DNA from: Ustulina deusta | Taxonomy: Eukaryota; Ascomycota; Sordariomycetes; Xylariales; Xylariaceae | Length of the DNA: 64,000 nt | Direction of reading: 5' to 3' | Assembly: GCA_023159155.1 (NCBI GenBank) | Contig: JAJNNX010000004.1 | Location: forward strand, 992,001 to 1,056,000 | Shown here: positions 35,881 to 47,110 of the stretch, piece by piece | How positions within the stretch are numbered: position 1 is the first letter of the stretch | Layout of the letters: each line of letters opens with the position of its first letter | Position numbers and translations under genes: made by a program | The notes under the pieces: generated by a model | Databases searched by the model: none | Told to the model about the DNA's origin: nothing | What the model saw: the letters and a program-made list of their open reading frames with translations, nothing else

Positions 35881-37329
35881 GGTTATGGCTGACGTCCAAG
35901 GGTTGGCGGGACCGAGGGTGATATGTATATGGCACGGCGAGGGGGAGCAGAAGCGCTTGTCGTGCAGAAGGAGTATCGAAGACGGACTATATACGGAGCG
36001 CAAGTGTTCACGGGAGATGTTCGTGTACGACAAAAGATGTAGGTCGAAGCGAAAAAACCGGCGGAAGTGGTGGTTCAAATACTCGGTGCCGACGCAATAA
36101 GTACTGATGAAGATTAAATAGCAAGGCGAATCTGACGCAGGTACTACTGGGTCAGCAATATGGGAATGACCAAGCGGCCAGCGCGGAACAAAGACACATG
36201 GAAAGGACACGAAGGGACCTATATTAGGTAGTTTGTCATCAACAGTTCACAGTTTGCCTTTCAGCGCCAATCTTATTACACAATTGCGTTATTTCGAGTC
36301 GAATGAGACCATCACCACAAAAATAAAAATAAAAGCTTAAAAAAACTTCGATTTAACCGATGATTTATATTAGGTACACCCAAATACGCCCTAGATCCTT
36401 TCACTTTTTAACAATCCTATCTATCCCTCAATTCCACTTCTAGCAACCGGGTAGGTAGTAGTCTTTTCGCTGACAAGTATCATCATAGATAAAGGGTGGG
36501 ACTTTTTTTTTTTTTTCCCCCGATCTACGGAGCATGTCGACTGAGGTATTACTACGTAAGTACTACCTAGGTACTTATTTACCTACATCATAGAGGAAAG
36601 GCTTATCTCAGAAAGCCTGCCCCTCTTTGCCCCTCCTTCAGATTGCTTATCAATCCCCCAGTTCCCGCGATACCCATACCCTGTTACGCCGCATGAGCAT
36701 GGTTTTGGGTAGGCAGTTCAACAGCCGTCGATGCCCGTCACTTTCCGCAGATAGGTGGTTTATGCGTACGAATATCCAATGTATGTACCTGGTCCCCAGG
36801 TGAAGCAATTTTTTTGACTTTATCCCATACTAACCCACGTTTCACGCCCAAACCAGGCATGAGTTTCTTGCAAGCGACAAAATTGTGAATAGAGCTCATT
36901 CGTGCAGGTACATCAAATCATTAATCTCACAATACTATAGGCACCCTGATGAAAATTCACGGGGTACCCTTGAACAACCACTCCCCTGGAACTGCCGCAA
37001 TGGGAATTAGGTACACTCTAGGTCGGCCAGTGCACATTGTTGTACCTACTTCACGTTATAACGAAGAAAGATGACGATAGCCTGGTATCTGTCAGGCACA
37101 GTACTCTGGGCAAGTAAGTATATTGATGGAATAAGACAGAGTGTAAGTAGTACCCAATGTCCTGTCGTATTCAGTGGACGGATTTCGTGCAACTGCATGC
37201 ATCCATCCTGCCCTATCACACTCTTGCATATCATCGATGCGCGCCACATACATCGGCATGCCATGAACCCATCTTCGTCTCATCAGGCCAAGAGAACTAC
37301 CCAGCCATCTGCCTAGGTGCCGCTCTATA
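35881..37329. other. intergenic region, 1.45 kb
   Basis: It contains a 14-T run (36503-36516) and an ACCTAGGTA word (36565-36573). No supported gene; short frames on both strands lack family features. Confidence 0.5.
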
Positions 37330-38700
37330 TCAAACGTTCACCGCGGGCGGAATGCTCGCCGGGGGGTTAACCTCCTTGACGGTTAATGTCTTACCTTTGT
37401 TCGGCGGGCCCTGGAAATGGCCAGCACTACAAGCGTCCTGAATCCCATTGCACTTCTTCTCCCACTGCAACACCCGGAATCAGTAAATGCCATTTCCCCT
37501 ATGATATGCGAGAGTTTCGAAAACCGTGAGAAGCTTCTTGGACATGATTTTGGCCCCGAGCAGGTAGACGAGCCTTATATTCTAAAAGTCTCGCAAAACA
37601 AGAAGACAATTATACCATGATTTACTTACCGCGACACAGCCAGCATTTCCCGTCGGGGGCGCTGTGTTGTAGCATGTTCCGGCCTGTTTCCAGCAGTTTT
37701 CCGAAGCTGCCCAGCAGCCACGCTCATCCTTGTAGTCCGGAACTTCGACGCCAATCCAGTTGGCGTTCTTAACGATGTAGTGGGAGGGGATGACGCCCTG
37801 CGTCTGCTTCGGCACTGACGGGCCAGTGGTATCGACCTCCCCGTTCTTCGGTGGTGGAACCGCGAAGACTTTGGGCCCGGGAACCGGGTACGGGAAAGAA
37901 GGGGTGTAGATATTAAAGGTGAGGCCGGCCTCGCTGGCGTGTACGTGTCCAGGAATGCTCACACTGCGATCGGCAGGCACGTTGAGAACACCCGTATTAC
38001 TACTCTGCACGAAGACTTGGGCGCATCCGACGTAGAACTGTGGGTCGTCTTTGTTGGCCTCCTGAAGGGCGAGCAGCTCCGGACGGAAGATCCAGTAGCC
38101 TGCCGGTAAACCCGTAGGTATCTCAAAGGAGAGGAGACCATTGTTGTCAATGAGCTTCTCGGTGCACCATTTCTTCGTGGTTGCGTCGTATCCTTCGTCC
38201 CATAGTTTGATCCAGCCTGGCCCGGCGGCTTCGTCGTTGGCCATGTCGTGAACCTGCTTTGCGTACATGGCGCAGGGCCCTGTGGTATTTTGTTTCAGCA
38301 CAATTTGTTTGTATGAAGGAATTGGAAGCACTGGCCCTACCCTTATGTGAACTGTCCAGAGCACCAGACTGTGCGGCATTGGCCCATTCTCGAAACTGGA
38401 AAGTTAGTTTCCCGCCTGCTGGCGCGGGACAAGTGAAAGCGACTGGTGTCTGACCATCGGCCCCTAGATACAGGTATGAGCTTTCTATTTTCACACGTTA
38501 CTGGATTTTGTTCACTTGCCGCAGGCCATATCGTTGCTAGTGATGCTCTCCACGGGGGAAGTGCAACTTTCAGGATCTAGAGGCATGCGTACGCAGGTAG
38601 CCTCGCCCTGTCTAACGTCGTCGACGAATAATGTCGTGAAGACAGTATGAGCACTAGCAGAGACCACCATAGCCAAAGCGATAGAGAATTGTTGTTTCAT
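37330..38700 (-). CDS. AA9 lytic polysaccharide monooxygenase (secreted, copper-dependent)
   Basis: Complement of 37330..37464, 37630..38279, 38341..38463, 38520..38700; 362 aa. The signal peptide MKQQFSIALAMVVSASA is cut before His18, the N-terminal copper-binding His (HTVFTTLFVDD). The second ligand is the His of SSHKGPCAMY, formed by the second splice. The axial Tyr is in DPQFYVGCAQ, with its Gln partner. Family blocks SNDMACG, CPAPAGGKLTF, KLIDNNGLLS and RPELLALQ are present. The C-terminal extension has paired cysteines (CWKQAGTCYN, WEKKCNGIQDAC), without a CBM1. The enzyme oxidatively cleaves cellulose or related glucans outside the cell. The first intron (38464-38519) begins with GCAAGT, a GC-AG intron, the only in-phase solution. 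The other introns are GT-AG. Confidence 0.93.
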
Positions 38701-41075
38701 TTTGCTATGGGACGAGCGGAGCCCAGGAAGGTCGTGGTAGTATAAAGGAAAGAAAGATATTGCACAGTAACTATACGTGGAAAGGGGTCACGGAAGCCTG
38801 GAGGACCCCACGTGGTGGAATAAATGACCGGATGGGATAAACGAAGGGAAAGCCTCACAGAAGCTACTCAACGAGCGGATGCATCCACGACGAAGCAGGA
38901 AAGCTGATGTGGATAGAGATAGTACTAGAATGCCTAGTAGTACATGATGGCTATTCCTACTCTAAAGTGGAACAATGAGAGTTGGGGCCCCTTTTATATT
39001 CATGACAAGGCAGAAGAAGCCTGAGGGGGGCGAAACCAGACACGGTAGAACAAACAACAACAAGCATCCCGTACAAGTAACAAATAAATTAGGTACGTAG
39101 TAGCACCGTAAGTCAAAGAGCAGGTGTATTTCAGCCGTTCATTCTCTGCGCTCGCACTTAGATAGACCTCAATGTTTAAATTCCATTCGATTTGGGAAAA
39201 CTACAAATTTCCCCCACAAGCCCCTGACCACAGAACCGGGTATTTTTGTTTTGGTGTAGCCTCGCACGACAGCTGCGATCCCCATTCCAGAGCCTGGCGG
39301 ATCCAATAAGTCAAGTCTGCCCAACACCTCCCAAGAGCGAGGAGACTAGGTATTCTCTCCAATAGGATGTGGTGACGTGAAGTAATGCGGTAAGTGCCCT
39401 GCTCTGAGAGTCCCATTGGTGAAGTTCCTGCCTCATACGAGGGGCGACGCCGGTTGCCTGCCCCTTATTTTCATGATCCGATTAAGCCATCATATATCTG
39501 ATACTCGATTGGAGTTTTCATTATAAATCCATTTAGAAATTACGCGCACAATTGCATCTCCTATGACGTAGCCCTGCGTTGATGTCTCTCAGCCGGGCAG
39601 CATGTGGCTTGATTTGAATCGTGATTTCTCGTTCAATTAATAAAGCAAATAATATATCACACATGCCCTTCATTCTTGATATTCGCCCCTTCGCTGCGGT
39701 AATCCCACCTTGACCGATAGCTGATGGATCGTGATTTCGGATCGAAAGCATGACCTCTGACGAACTCTGAACTCTCCCGCGTCAAGAGATATGGTGGCCA
39801 GTCTATACCACATCCATAGCCGCCGCATGACTCTCGATTCTCTGCCATTGCGAGAGCGGCCGAGGAGTATCCCCACTTCTGCCCTAGCAACATGTACCAA
39901 GGCAGCAGCCGGGCTTTCATTCAGGAAGGGGGTGAAGCCAGCAAAGATGTTGGATGTGTCGTGGGGAAGGCTAAGAACCAGTATCAGTGGATGGGTGGAG
40001 AAAGATGCCAGAGTCGCGAGGTTTAACAAATGAACGCTTCAGACGCACAAGGGAGTGGATGCAGGCTGTCTCAATGCACTACATATACTACCTACCTACT
40101 TACACGCAGCCAACCTTGGCGATCTGCAGGGACATGCCTCGTTATTCCTAAGAGATAGCTAGGTAGTTCGAGGCATCCAGTACTCTCCAAGACACAGCAC
40201 CCATGTACTCCGTGACGGCGACTTGCCGACGAACCTGCCTAATGAGGTATCATAATGAAGCCTGGAGATTAATTCATCGCCAACAGTAAAATGGATCCCG
40301 CGAAGTCACAGGAGTTACCCCAGGTTTCGTAACGACCCGGTTCTCGGATGCAGCGAGCCAGATGGAATCGAAGCAGATTACAGAGAGTAAATCAAGGCTA
40401 CATGGAGCAATAGGCTTGGGGTGCAGTTGGGGGGTGTAGTAGTAGAAGCCCGCCGCTGTGTCTGCTTATGCGTATGTAGGGGGCCGAAGCTGAGAATGTA
40501 TGTTGACACGGTAATACAAAGAGACTCTGCTGTATGATATGGTAGCTGCGATTTGAAAGTCCAGGACATTGATGATATGATGATACATGAAGTGAACATA
40601 GGACGAACTTATGCTCAGAGACAGATCCTGCATATAGGGAAAAGTGCAATGCCTCTTAGCCCTATTCCTAGACTCCTATCATCTCCAGGGGTGAGTTGCT
40701 CCAAGAATGTCGCTGTCAACTTCCGAGTAGTGGGTGAAAAGCCACCAGCTCGTCACACAAAATCCCTGAGTCCAGAAATTTAGAGAGCGGAGATAGATTT
40801 CAATTGCACCGTTGGCCTAAAGCCATGCACGAAGTCCTCGGCCAGGGACGAGTGTCATCCATTCTCTCGCCATCAAAAGTCTTGCACCCCCCTCCTCTGT
40901 CCACCTAGTGTAGTACATCTTTGTAAAGACGATCCTGTGACCCTTCTCGTGTGCCATGATGCGATTGCATCTTCACATGGTTTTTTGTTATACAAATGCA
41001 GAAATATGGTACATTGTGGGAGGCATGGAGTTCTCGTGAATTCGTTGCTTGACGGTTACATGGATTAAGTATTGC
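38701..41075. other. intergenic region, 2.4 kb, including AA9 promoter and Hsp10 3' flank
   Basis: No gene is supported. The AA9 promoter lies at its left end (CreA-type pair in a separate entry; a minus-strand TATAAAAGG at about 38992-39000). The remaining open frames on both strands have no family features. Confidence 0.5.
38798..38811. promoter_or_regulatory. paired CreA-type sites upstream of the AA9 gene
   Basis: CTGGAG (38798-38803) and CCCCAC (38806-38811, GTGGGG on the other strand) both fit the CreA/Cre1 consensus SYGGRG. They are two bases apart in opposite orientation, about 100 bases from the AA9 start codon. Closely spaced pairs are the arrangement usually needed for CreA repression of cellulase genes by glucose. 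Short-motif evidence only. Confidence 0.4.
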
Positions 41076-41793
41076 TTATTCGTTGATCTTGGCCAGGATC
41101 CTGGTGTCGCGCATGTCAGCAAGATGTAAAGAGGCAAGGATCATTAAACGCTGGCTTGTCGGGTCTAGTAGAGTATGGTTATGAGCCAAGGAAATAGCAA
41201 AAACTCACTCGCTGTCGCGGAAGAGGTGGTACTCGTCATCGCCGACCTTAACAGGGGAGCCGCCGAACTGGATCATCCAACGTTAGCACCTTCGTTTTTA
41301 GACCTTGAAGAATAAGACAATCATTTTCGCGGAGAGCAATCGGTACGATCCATCTACACATCAACCCAACGCTTACCTGGGGAATCAGGACGCGGTCACC
41401 TTGAGCAACACCCATGGGTACACGTGTGCCCGCCTTGCTCAGGGCACCAGGGCCGACGGCGAGAACCTTGGCCTCGTTGAGCTCCTTGACGCTGGACTCA
41501 GGCAGGAAGATACCGCCGGCAGTCTTGGTCTCGGCCTTGATGCGCTGGACTAGGACACGATCCAGCAGGGGAACGAGGGACTTGATGGATCGAATAGACG
41601 TGGCCTGTACAAGAGAAATCCATTCCATTAGTAAACATTCCACCAGGACGTAAGTAGGCGGGCATAGTTTGCCCAAGTTTTTCAATAGAAGCTCTTCTCT
41701 CCAAGCAACCTATAGACAGGGATTTAGAGCGTCGTGAAGGAGCTGGTTGCATCTATCTTGAACAACCCACGTTAAAGGTATGAGACTTACCAT
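41076..41793 (-). CDS. hsp10: 10 kDa mitochondrial co-chaperonin (Hsp10/GroES family)
   Basis: Complement of 41076..41100, 41209..41267, 41377..41604, 41791..41793; 104 aa. The first coding exon is only the ATG, followed at once by GTAAGT; a 186-bp intron then leads to ATSIRSIKSLVPLLDRVLVQ. GroES hallmarks: LLDRVLVQRIKAETKTAGGI with the mobile loop, VLAVGPGA, GDRVLIPQ, FGGSPVKVGDDEYHLFRDSE and ILAKINE at the end. All three introns are GT-AG and in phase. Hsp10 forms the lid of the Hsp60 chamber in the mitochondrial matrix. The basic N-terminus is non-cleaved in relatives. A convincing heat-shock element was not found. Confidence 0.95.
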
Positions 41794-42457
41794 TGTGATT
41801 AATTATATAGAGAGGGTACACGTAAGGGGGATGTTGAAGAAAGACGGGTGTGTTGAGCAGGGATAAGAAGAAGTTGAGGCTATCACGAAGAATAGATGTC
41901 TTGGGAAAGCTTTAGAAAGCTCCAATGCGATGGGTCCCAACTTTTTTAATGCCGTAGTTTTTCCGACAGACATGGTGGAACCAACCACCGTTCTTCAATG
42001 CCTCTTCTGCGCAGTACCTATGTACTTTCGATACATCGGGACAACACTGAATCCAGAAGGCCGCCATGAACAATTTGCCAGGCGCAGTAGGCCATAACGG
42101 AGTGAGTTAGGATCGTTTTTATCGTGCTGGCGCGATCATATCAGGTTTGGAGCTCCCAAATTTCTAAATTCGTGGTACCTAGGTAGCTAAGTGCTTGCAA
42201 CGCATGTCTATAAACAGTATTGAGACTGACTGACAGACCGATACAGTCCCTTGGTCTATACTACCTGTATAAATGATCCTGTAATTGATTTGCATCGCCC
42301 TGCCCTGTATCTTAGGCGCGCACGAGCGCTATAATGCATATCAATTCCCATTTACACAACGCCTCTCAAGTAGAAATACATAACCATGCAACCGAAGCCC
42401 GCAAACCCATAAACACTTCCGGACGGGCCCAAAACTCCTGCTTTACCATCACCAGCG
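41794..42457. other. intergenic region (Hsp10 promoter and kinase 3' flank)
   Basis: No further gene. It contains an ACCTAGGTA word at 42177-42185 and an imperfect GAA/TTC-type stretch near 41904-41920 (see rejected items). Confidence 0.5.
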
Positions 42458-45049
42458 CTATTTGGAGGCGGGAAGTGCGGGAGGTTCAAGAATATGTGTG
42501 TGGTCCTCGGCATTCTCAATCACTCCAGGACCAACCTGTCTGCATATAACCGTATCTGACACCCAGGGTTCGTCGAGAATTTCGGCCATGTTAGCCCGTT
42601 TCTTGGGATCAATAGTCAACATCCGGCCCATAATGTGTCTACACTCCCTAGGAAGTAGACGCAGCAGCCGCCATGGCCCTTTGATCACTTCTTTGCGTTC
42701 AGTGTCTTTGTTATCAACCTGTGGTGTAGTAGATAACTCAGTTTTGCTCTGCTTCGGGCTTTTCGGCGACTCCTCAGCAACGGAATCTCGCGCAGGGGTT
42801 TCCGTGGGGTTATTCGTAGTTCTCGACGGGAGAATCAGTTGCCGGGGATCATGGCCAGGCGTTGGCTGTGCTGCAAAAAGTCTATAAGAATTGTCGGTCA
42901 TTCGTGGTATTTTCCACGGGAACCTTCGCAATGACATGCAGCAAAAAATAATAGCCAAAGACCAAATATCCACAGCCTGAGGATCGTACTTCCGTTCATC
43001 ATACACCTCAGGGGCTAGATATGGGTCGGAACCAACAATACCTAGTCTGTGTCAGCGCATCTACTAATTCGGGAGGGTATATGTTAGCTACTCACCACTA
43101 GCGAGTACTATCTCGCTCTCGAAAGGATACTTGAAAACATGCGCGCTGCCAAAGTCGATAATTTTCATAATTCCATGCTCGCTGACAACAACGTTGTCCA
43201 ATTTAAGATCGCGGTGGGCGAGACCAGACCCGTGGAGGTAGGTTACGCCGCTAAGGATTTGTAGGAAGCAGCAGTTGATTTCGGCCTTGCTCATTCTCCC
43301 GGTCATTACTATAGCGAATAAATCGAACGGGGCGTATTCCATGACTTCGTACCATTTTCCTTTCTCCTGAACAATGTCCAATGTCTCGATAATGTTGCCA
43401 TGGTGGAGAGCCGATCCAAAGCAAAACTCGGCGGTCAACTTTTTTGTATATTCTTTCTCGGTCTCGTAAGAATGCCTAGGCCGGAATTCTTTTACAGCGA
43501 AGACTGTGTTATCTTCACTTCTCTTCATAAGTTTGACAGAGCCACCTGCACCAGACCCTAGCACCCGACCTATTTTGCCGTACTTTGAAGAAAGACCGTG
43601 ATCGTCAGCAAACGGAAGGTGGTTTGAACGCAAGCCAGTACCTGACGCTGAAGCGGCTGGCGAGTGAGGCAGCTTCTTCGGTTTGTGACTTCCGCCAACC
43701 TTGAAAAACCTCCTCAGATCAGACATCGAACTCTGGTGATTGTGATGCACGCTAGAATTAGTCCCCGAAGAGGAAAGATCACCAGATTTATTCCTTGCAC
43801 CAAGAAGACCAGAGTGACGCTTATCAGACTTGTCAGGCTGGCGCAAGCTTATAGAGGAGCCTGTTGAGGACTGTTTATTTTTCCTAGAGAAGACGAATCT
43901 TTGGTCTATATTCCCAGCATTCTTATTTTGTGCTGGCCGCTTACTAGCAGCATAGGGATCGTTCACGTCGCCCTGGGGAGTGAATGGCCGGGTATAAAAT
44001 TGAGAAGCGGCATTCCTCGATGGACTTGATTCTCTCGATACGGGGAGTGACTGGCCTCCTGTCTCGATACCGAACATTCCCTTTCGGTGCGGCCGAGAGC
44101 TACCCCGGTCATCAACGGCCGTGGTTCTCTGGGAAAGATTATCCGAAGACGCCGGCCGATGTGGCAGCCCCAAACGCGAGACTGGTCGCGAATCTTGGCT
44201 CGAGTCTTGTGGCGTGACCTCATAAGATGGAAACCCTCCATCAGAACCGCCATGTCGTAAAGCCCTGTTATGAGCTAGTTCAGCCGAGGTACCAGCGGGT
44301 GTTAACGGAGGCGTGAGGCCGGAACCGTTAGGGCCGAAATGTGGCGACCGAGGTGCCATAGGACTATGGCTATGCTGGGGAGTTGCGCTAGCCGTGGTGT
44401 CGTTGGAGGGTATCTAAGGATAATAGATGGTTAGCCGTAAACAGATCTTCTGAATGGTTGCTTCCAGTACCAATTGCCACGCATAGTTGAGTAATTCCCC
44501 ACAGAGTTGCATTGGGGAGCTGAGGCGAAAGCGCCAGAAACTACCAAATTTGCCATTGAAAAAGAGCGAAATCCTCGTGCTGGAGTTGACGTGTATCGAA
44601 CAAATGACGTACTCTAGAGGGGGGAAGCGACATGGGCTGGAAAGCGTAGATCTGGGCGCGTTGCTCTTGGAGATGAGTGCCGTGCAAACAATCTGTTAGA
44701 GCTTGAAGCTGCTCCGGCGTTGCAGAGGAATCATTGCGCGGCCGGTCCACAGCAGGCGGGTCGATCTCGTCGACATTGCTCGCGAACCGCACAGCATGCG
44801 CCCGCTCGGGGGGTGGATTGAGGGCATCAGGGGAGGGACCTGGCAGCCGCAAACAGCAGCAGAGCGTTAGTCGATGCAATCAAGGATATTGGGCGGCAGC
44901 GAGATGCAGCGTTTGCTATAAGGAAAGACAAGGTGGGGGCGGATGTAGGACTAAGATGACGACGATGATGACATGAAATGTTGATTCATACCTTGTGGCG
45001 GCTCGCCGGGTTCGGCAGGACCCTTCGCCTCCGCGCCCGGTGCTGCCAT
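42458..45049 (-). CDS. serine/threonine protein kinase, Hal4/Sat4 (NPR/Hal) family
   Basis: Complement of 42458..43041, 43096..44413, 44613..44839, 44992..45049; 728 aa. All introns are GT-AG and phases match ([34 protein letters not shown]). The N-terminal 370 residues are Ser/Pro/basic and disordered, with the conserved [10 protein letters not shown] and PMSLPPSR patches. Kinase domain about 373-700: glycine loop GSGAGGSV (about 381), Lys403 in [15 protein letters not shown] (about 495), DFG (about 515), DPYLAPEV. A long insert between subdomains X and XI (about 575-645) is low-complexity. Yeast Sat4/Hal4 and Hal5 stabilise nutrient and Trk potassium transporters at the plasma membrane and confer salt tolerance; the same role is inferred here. 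Confidence 0.9.
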
Positions 45050-45850
45050 TCCGAATCACTGCTACCAATACGAAGAGGGAGATCTCAGGACCAGCGCGAC
45101 CACCAGGACCAGCACCGGCACCGAACGATCCGTCTAGTGAAGGGGAGCCGATAATATACCCAAACCGTAGCGAGGGAGGGGCAGGCACAACGCGAGCAGC
45201 ACTCGTATGTGCAGACAAAGGTTGTCGAGCCCTGTAAGGATAAGGCGTGGGAGAGGGAGAGGCAAAACAAGTCCAGGGCGGGCGGGCTCATAAGAGCCCA
45301 CTGATGACGATTGGGATGAAAAGTTCAAAGTTCTGAGGCGAGAGTGCGAATGAGACTCAGGCAGTCCTACAGTAGTGTCCAGAGCATGGTGGGGCGGTTC
45401 GCGCTAGCAACACCTCCAGTTGAGCTACTCGGGTACCAGCAGCCACCTAGATTAGACGTTAATAATACTACTACTACTACTACTACTACTACTCGGGTAC
45501 CAGGTTTTACCAAATGCCAAGACCGCGCCGAATCGGGTTAGCGCCATTGCCGCTTTTTCTCAGGCTCGGTTCACCCAATTATCAGGGTGCGGACTGATGG
45601 CATAATTTGAGTAGAATTTATGCAAAGCAAACGGTAATCAAAACGGTTACGGCAATTGTCACGGAATAACACGCTCCTGCCCTGCATTGCTTGCTGACCG
45701 TATTGTGCACCCCACTTGAAAGGTGGCTGGTTCAATCCAATCCAGCCCAACAATGCCACATGCTTTTCACCGTACTGCAGCACCTTCAATCAGTCCACTT
45801 TTTGTCAAAGGAATATCACATTCGAGGCTTTTTGCGGAAACGACATCATC
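45050..45850. other. kinase 5' region and intergenic space with (ACT)9
   Basis: It holds the promoter of the kinase (minus). It contains (ACT)9 at 45467-45493, and a 15-bp direct repeat CTACTCGGGTACCAG at 45425-45439 and 45489-45503. The open frames here are not supported as genes. Confidence 0.5.
45425..45503 (+). repeat. 15-bp direct repeat flanking an (ACT)9 microsatellite
   Basis: CTACTCGGGTACCAG occurs exactly at 45425-45439 and 45489-45503, with nine ACT units ending inside the second copy. Confidence 0.85.
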
Positions 45851-46828
45851 ATGAGCAACGTCCAAGGCCACGTTCCGTTCTGGAACACTTGGACGATCTG
45901 AGGGGCAAAGGTAATAAATTGTAAAGCAATCTGCCTGGCTACCTCTAGGTCTGATATAGACCCTACTCCTTTGTCTCCTATCCAATGCATGTTCCATGCA
46001 CGGAATCATCTACAACATCTTGGACTATGCCAGATAAATCAACTGGAACCCCGAGACCTACAAAGTCAGCATCGTCGCGTCTTGTGCACGTTGTGGCAAC
46101 GACCATGTGCCGACCAGCAAACAAGCGACTATCGACGTGGTTTGCTCTAGTCCAGAGAAGCTTTAGGAAAGCATCTTGGATGAAGCTACCTGGTATGTTA
46201 GACTTGCTCGCCTTCCTAGATTATCTGGTCTATACTGATTGATTGCCTGTCATCTACCTTAAGGGTCCAAGCTTGGGATATTCGGGATGCCTTCGCCGCG
46301 ATGAAACGTGAGCAGCCCTTGACTATTTCGACCGTCATGAAGGAAGTCGGCTTTCCTGCGATTACCTTAGACGACATCGAGAGATGGGCGAATCCGGATG
46401 GCACCTTTGGCCCTGGCACCAAGACTCATGACGCCTCCGACCTATCCGCCGACGAGACCTTACACCAACTCAAGCGATGCGCAATCACGGCGCTGACCAA
46501 ATCCAACCCCGGCCGCCTCGGCAAAGTTCTGCTCGCTCTCGAGGCTCAACAGGCAGCCTTCGCTGCTTCGTGGTCAGAATATCACAAGATTGATCAGGAG
46601 AAGAGCCGTTGGGTTTCTACGATCCGCGTCAAGACCGGACCCGGACCCTCAGACCATATGGAGTGGTGGAACAGGGCCATTAACGACGACACCCGAGGCG
46701 CTGATCAAGAGCTCGTACCAGCTCATGAGGCAAGAGTTGCCAATGTACTGGTGCCTTTCATTGCAGCCTGGCGAGCTGGCAGCCGTGCCCACAGCATGAG
46801 TCGTGCCGTATGCAAAGATTGTCCTTGA
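45851..46828 (+). pseudogene. decayed hypothetical gene with in-frame nonsense codons
   Basis: Protein-like sequence runs through this stretch but is broken. From MHGIIYNILDYAR (45996) the frame meets TAA at 46035-46037, continues as INWNPETYKVSIVASCARCG, meets TAG at 46164-46166, continues as ESILDEATW, then a likely intron (46193-46263, donor GTATGT, acceptor TTAAG). It resumes in the frame VQAWDIRDAFAAMKREQ through to TGA at 46828. Both stops become Gln codons (CAA, CAG) by one C-to-T reversal at CpA, the favoured RIP context. A possible start exon (MSNVQGHVPFWNTWTI, 45851) ends in TGA too. The open 3' part is 175+ codons. No domain is recognised; a SCARCG cysteine pair is visible. It lies 1 kb from the RIP-affected block. 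Confidence 0.5.
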
Positions 46829-47110
46829 AGGAGGATGAGGGAAATGATCACATAAGTCAAAGGTGGTTTAGACTCGCAGTACTAGTTATTCTATGAATGG
46901 GAGAAACATCGGCTATCTTCCTGGCTGTGTGACTAACCCTCAAAGCAGAAGTTCAATGAGTTATATTGCTTATTCTATTGCCCATTTGTCCCGACATGTT
47001 CGGTCTGTCTGATTGTTACACTGGTTATGCAGCTCCCATACCTGGATAGGAGAAAAATACAAGAAGATACGCCATTTATTACCGCTACTGAGAGTTTCAA
47101 GGTAATCATT
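46829..47110. other. short intergenic region
   Basis: No feature seen between the decayed gene and the hypothetical gene on the minus strand. Confidence 0.5.

Noticed and set aside
41900..41922. Possible heat-shock element upstream of Hsp10 (GAAAGCTTTAGAAAGC)
   Set aside because: The middle element does not match TTC and the spacing is imperfect; too weak to list as a site.
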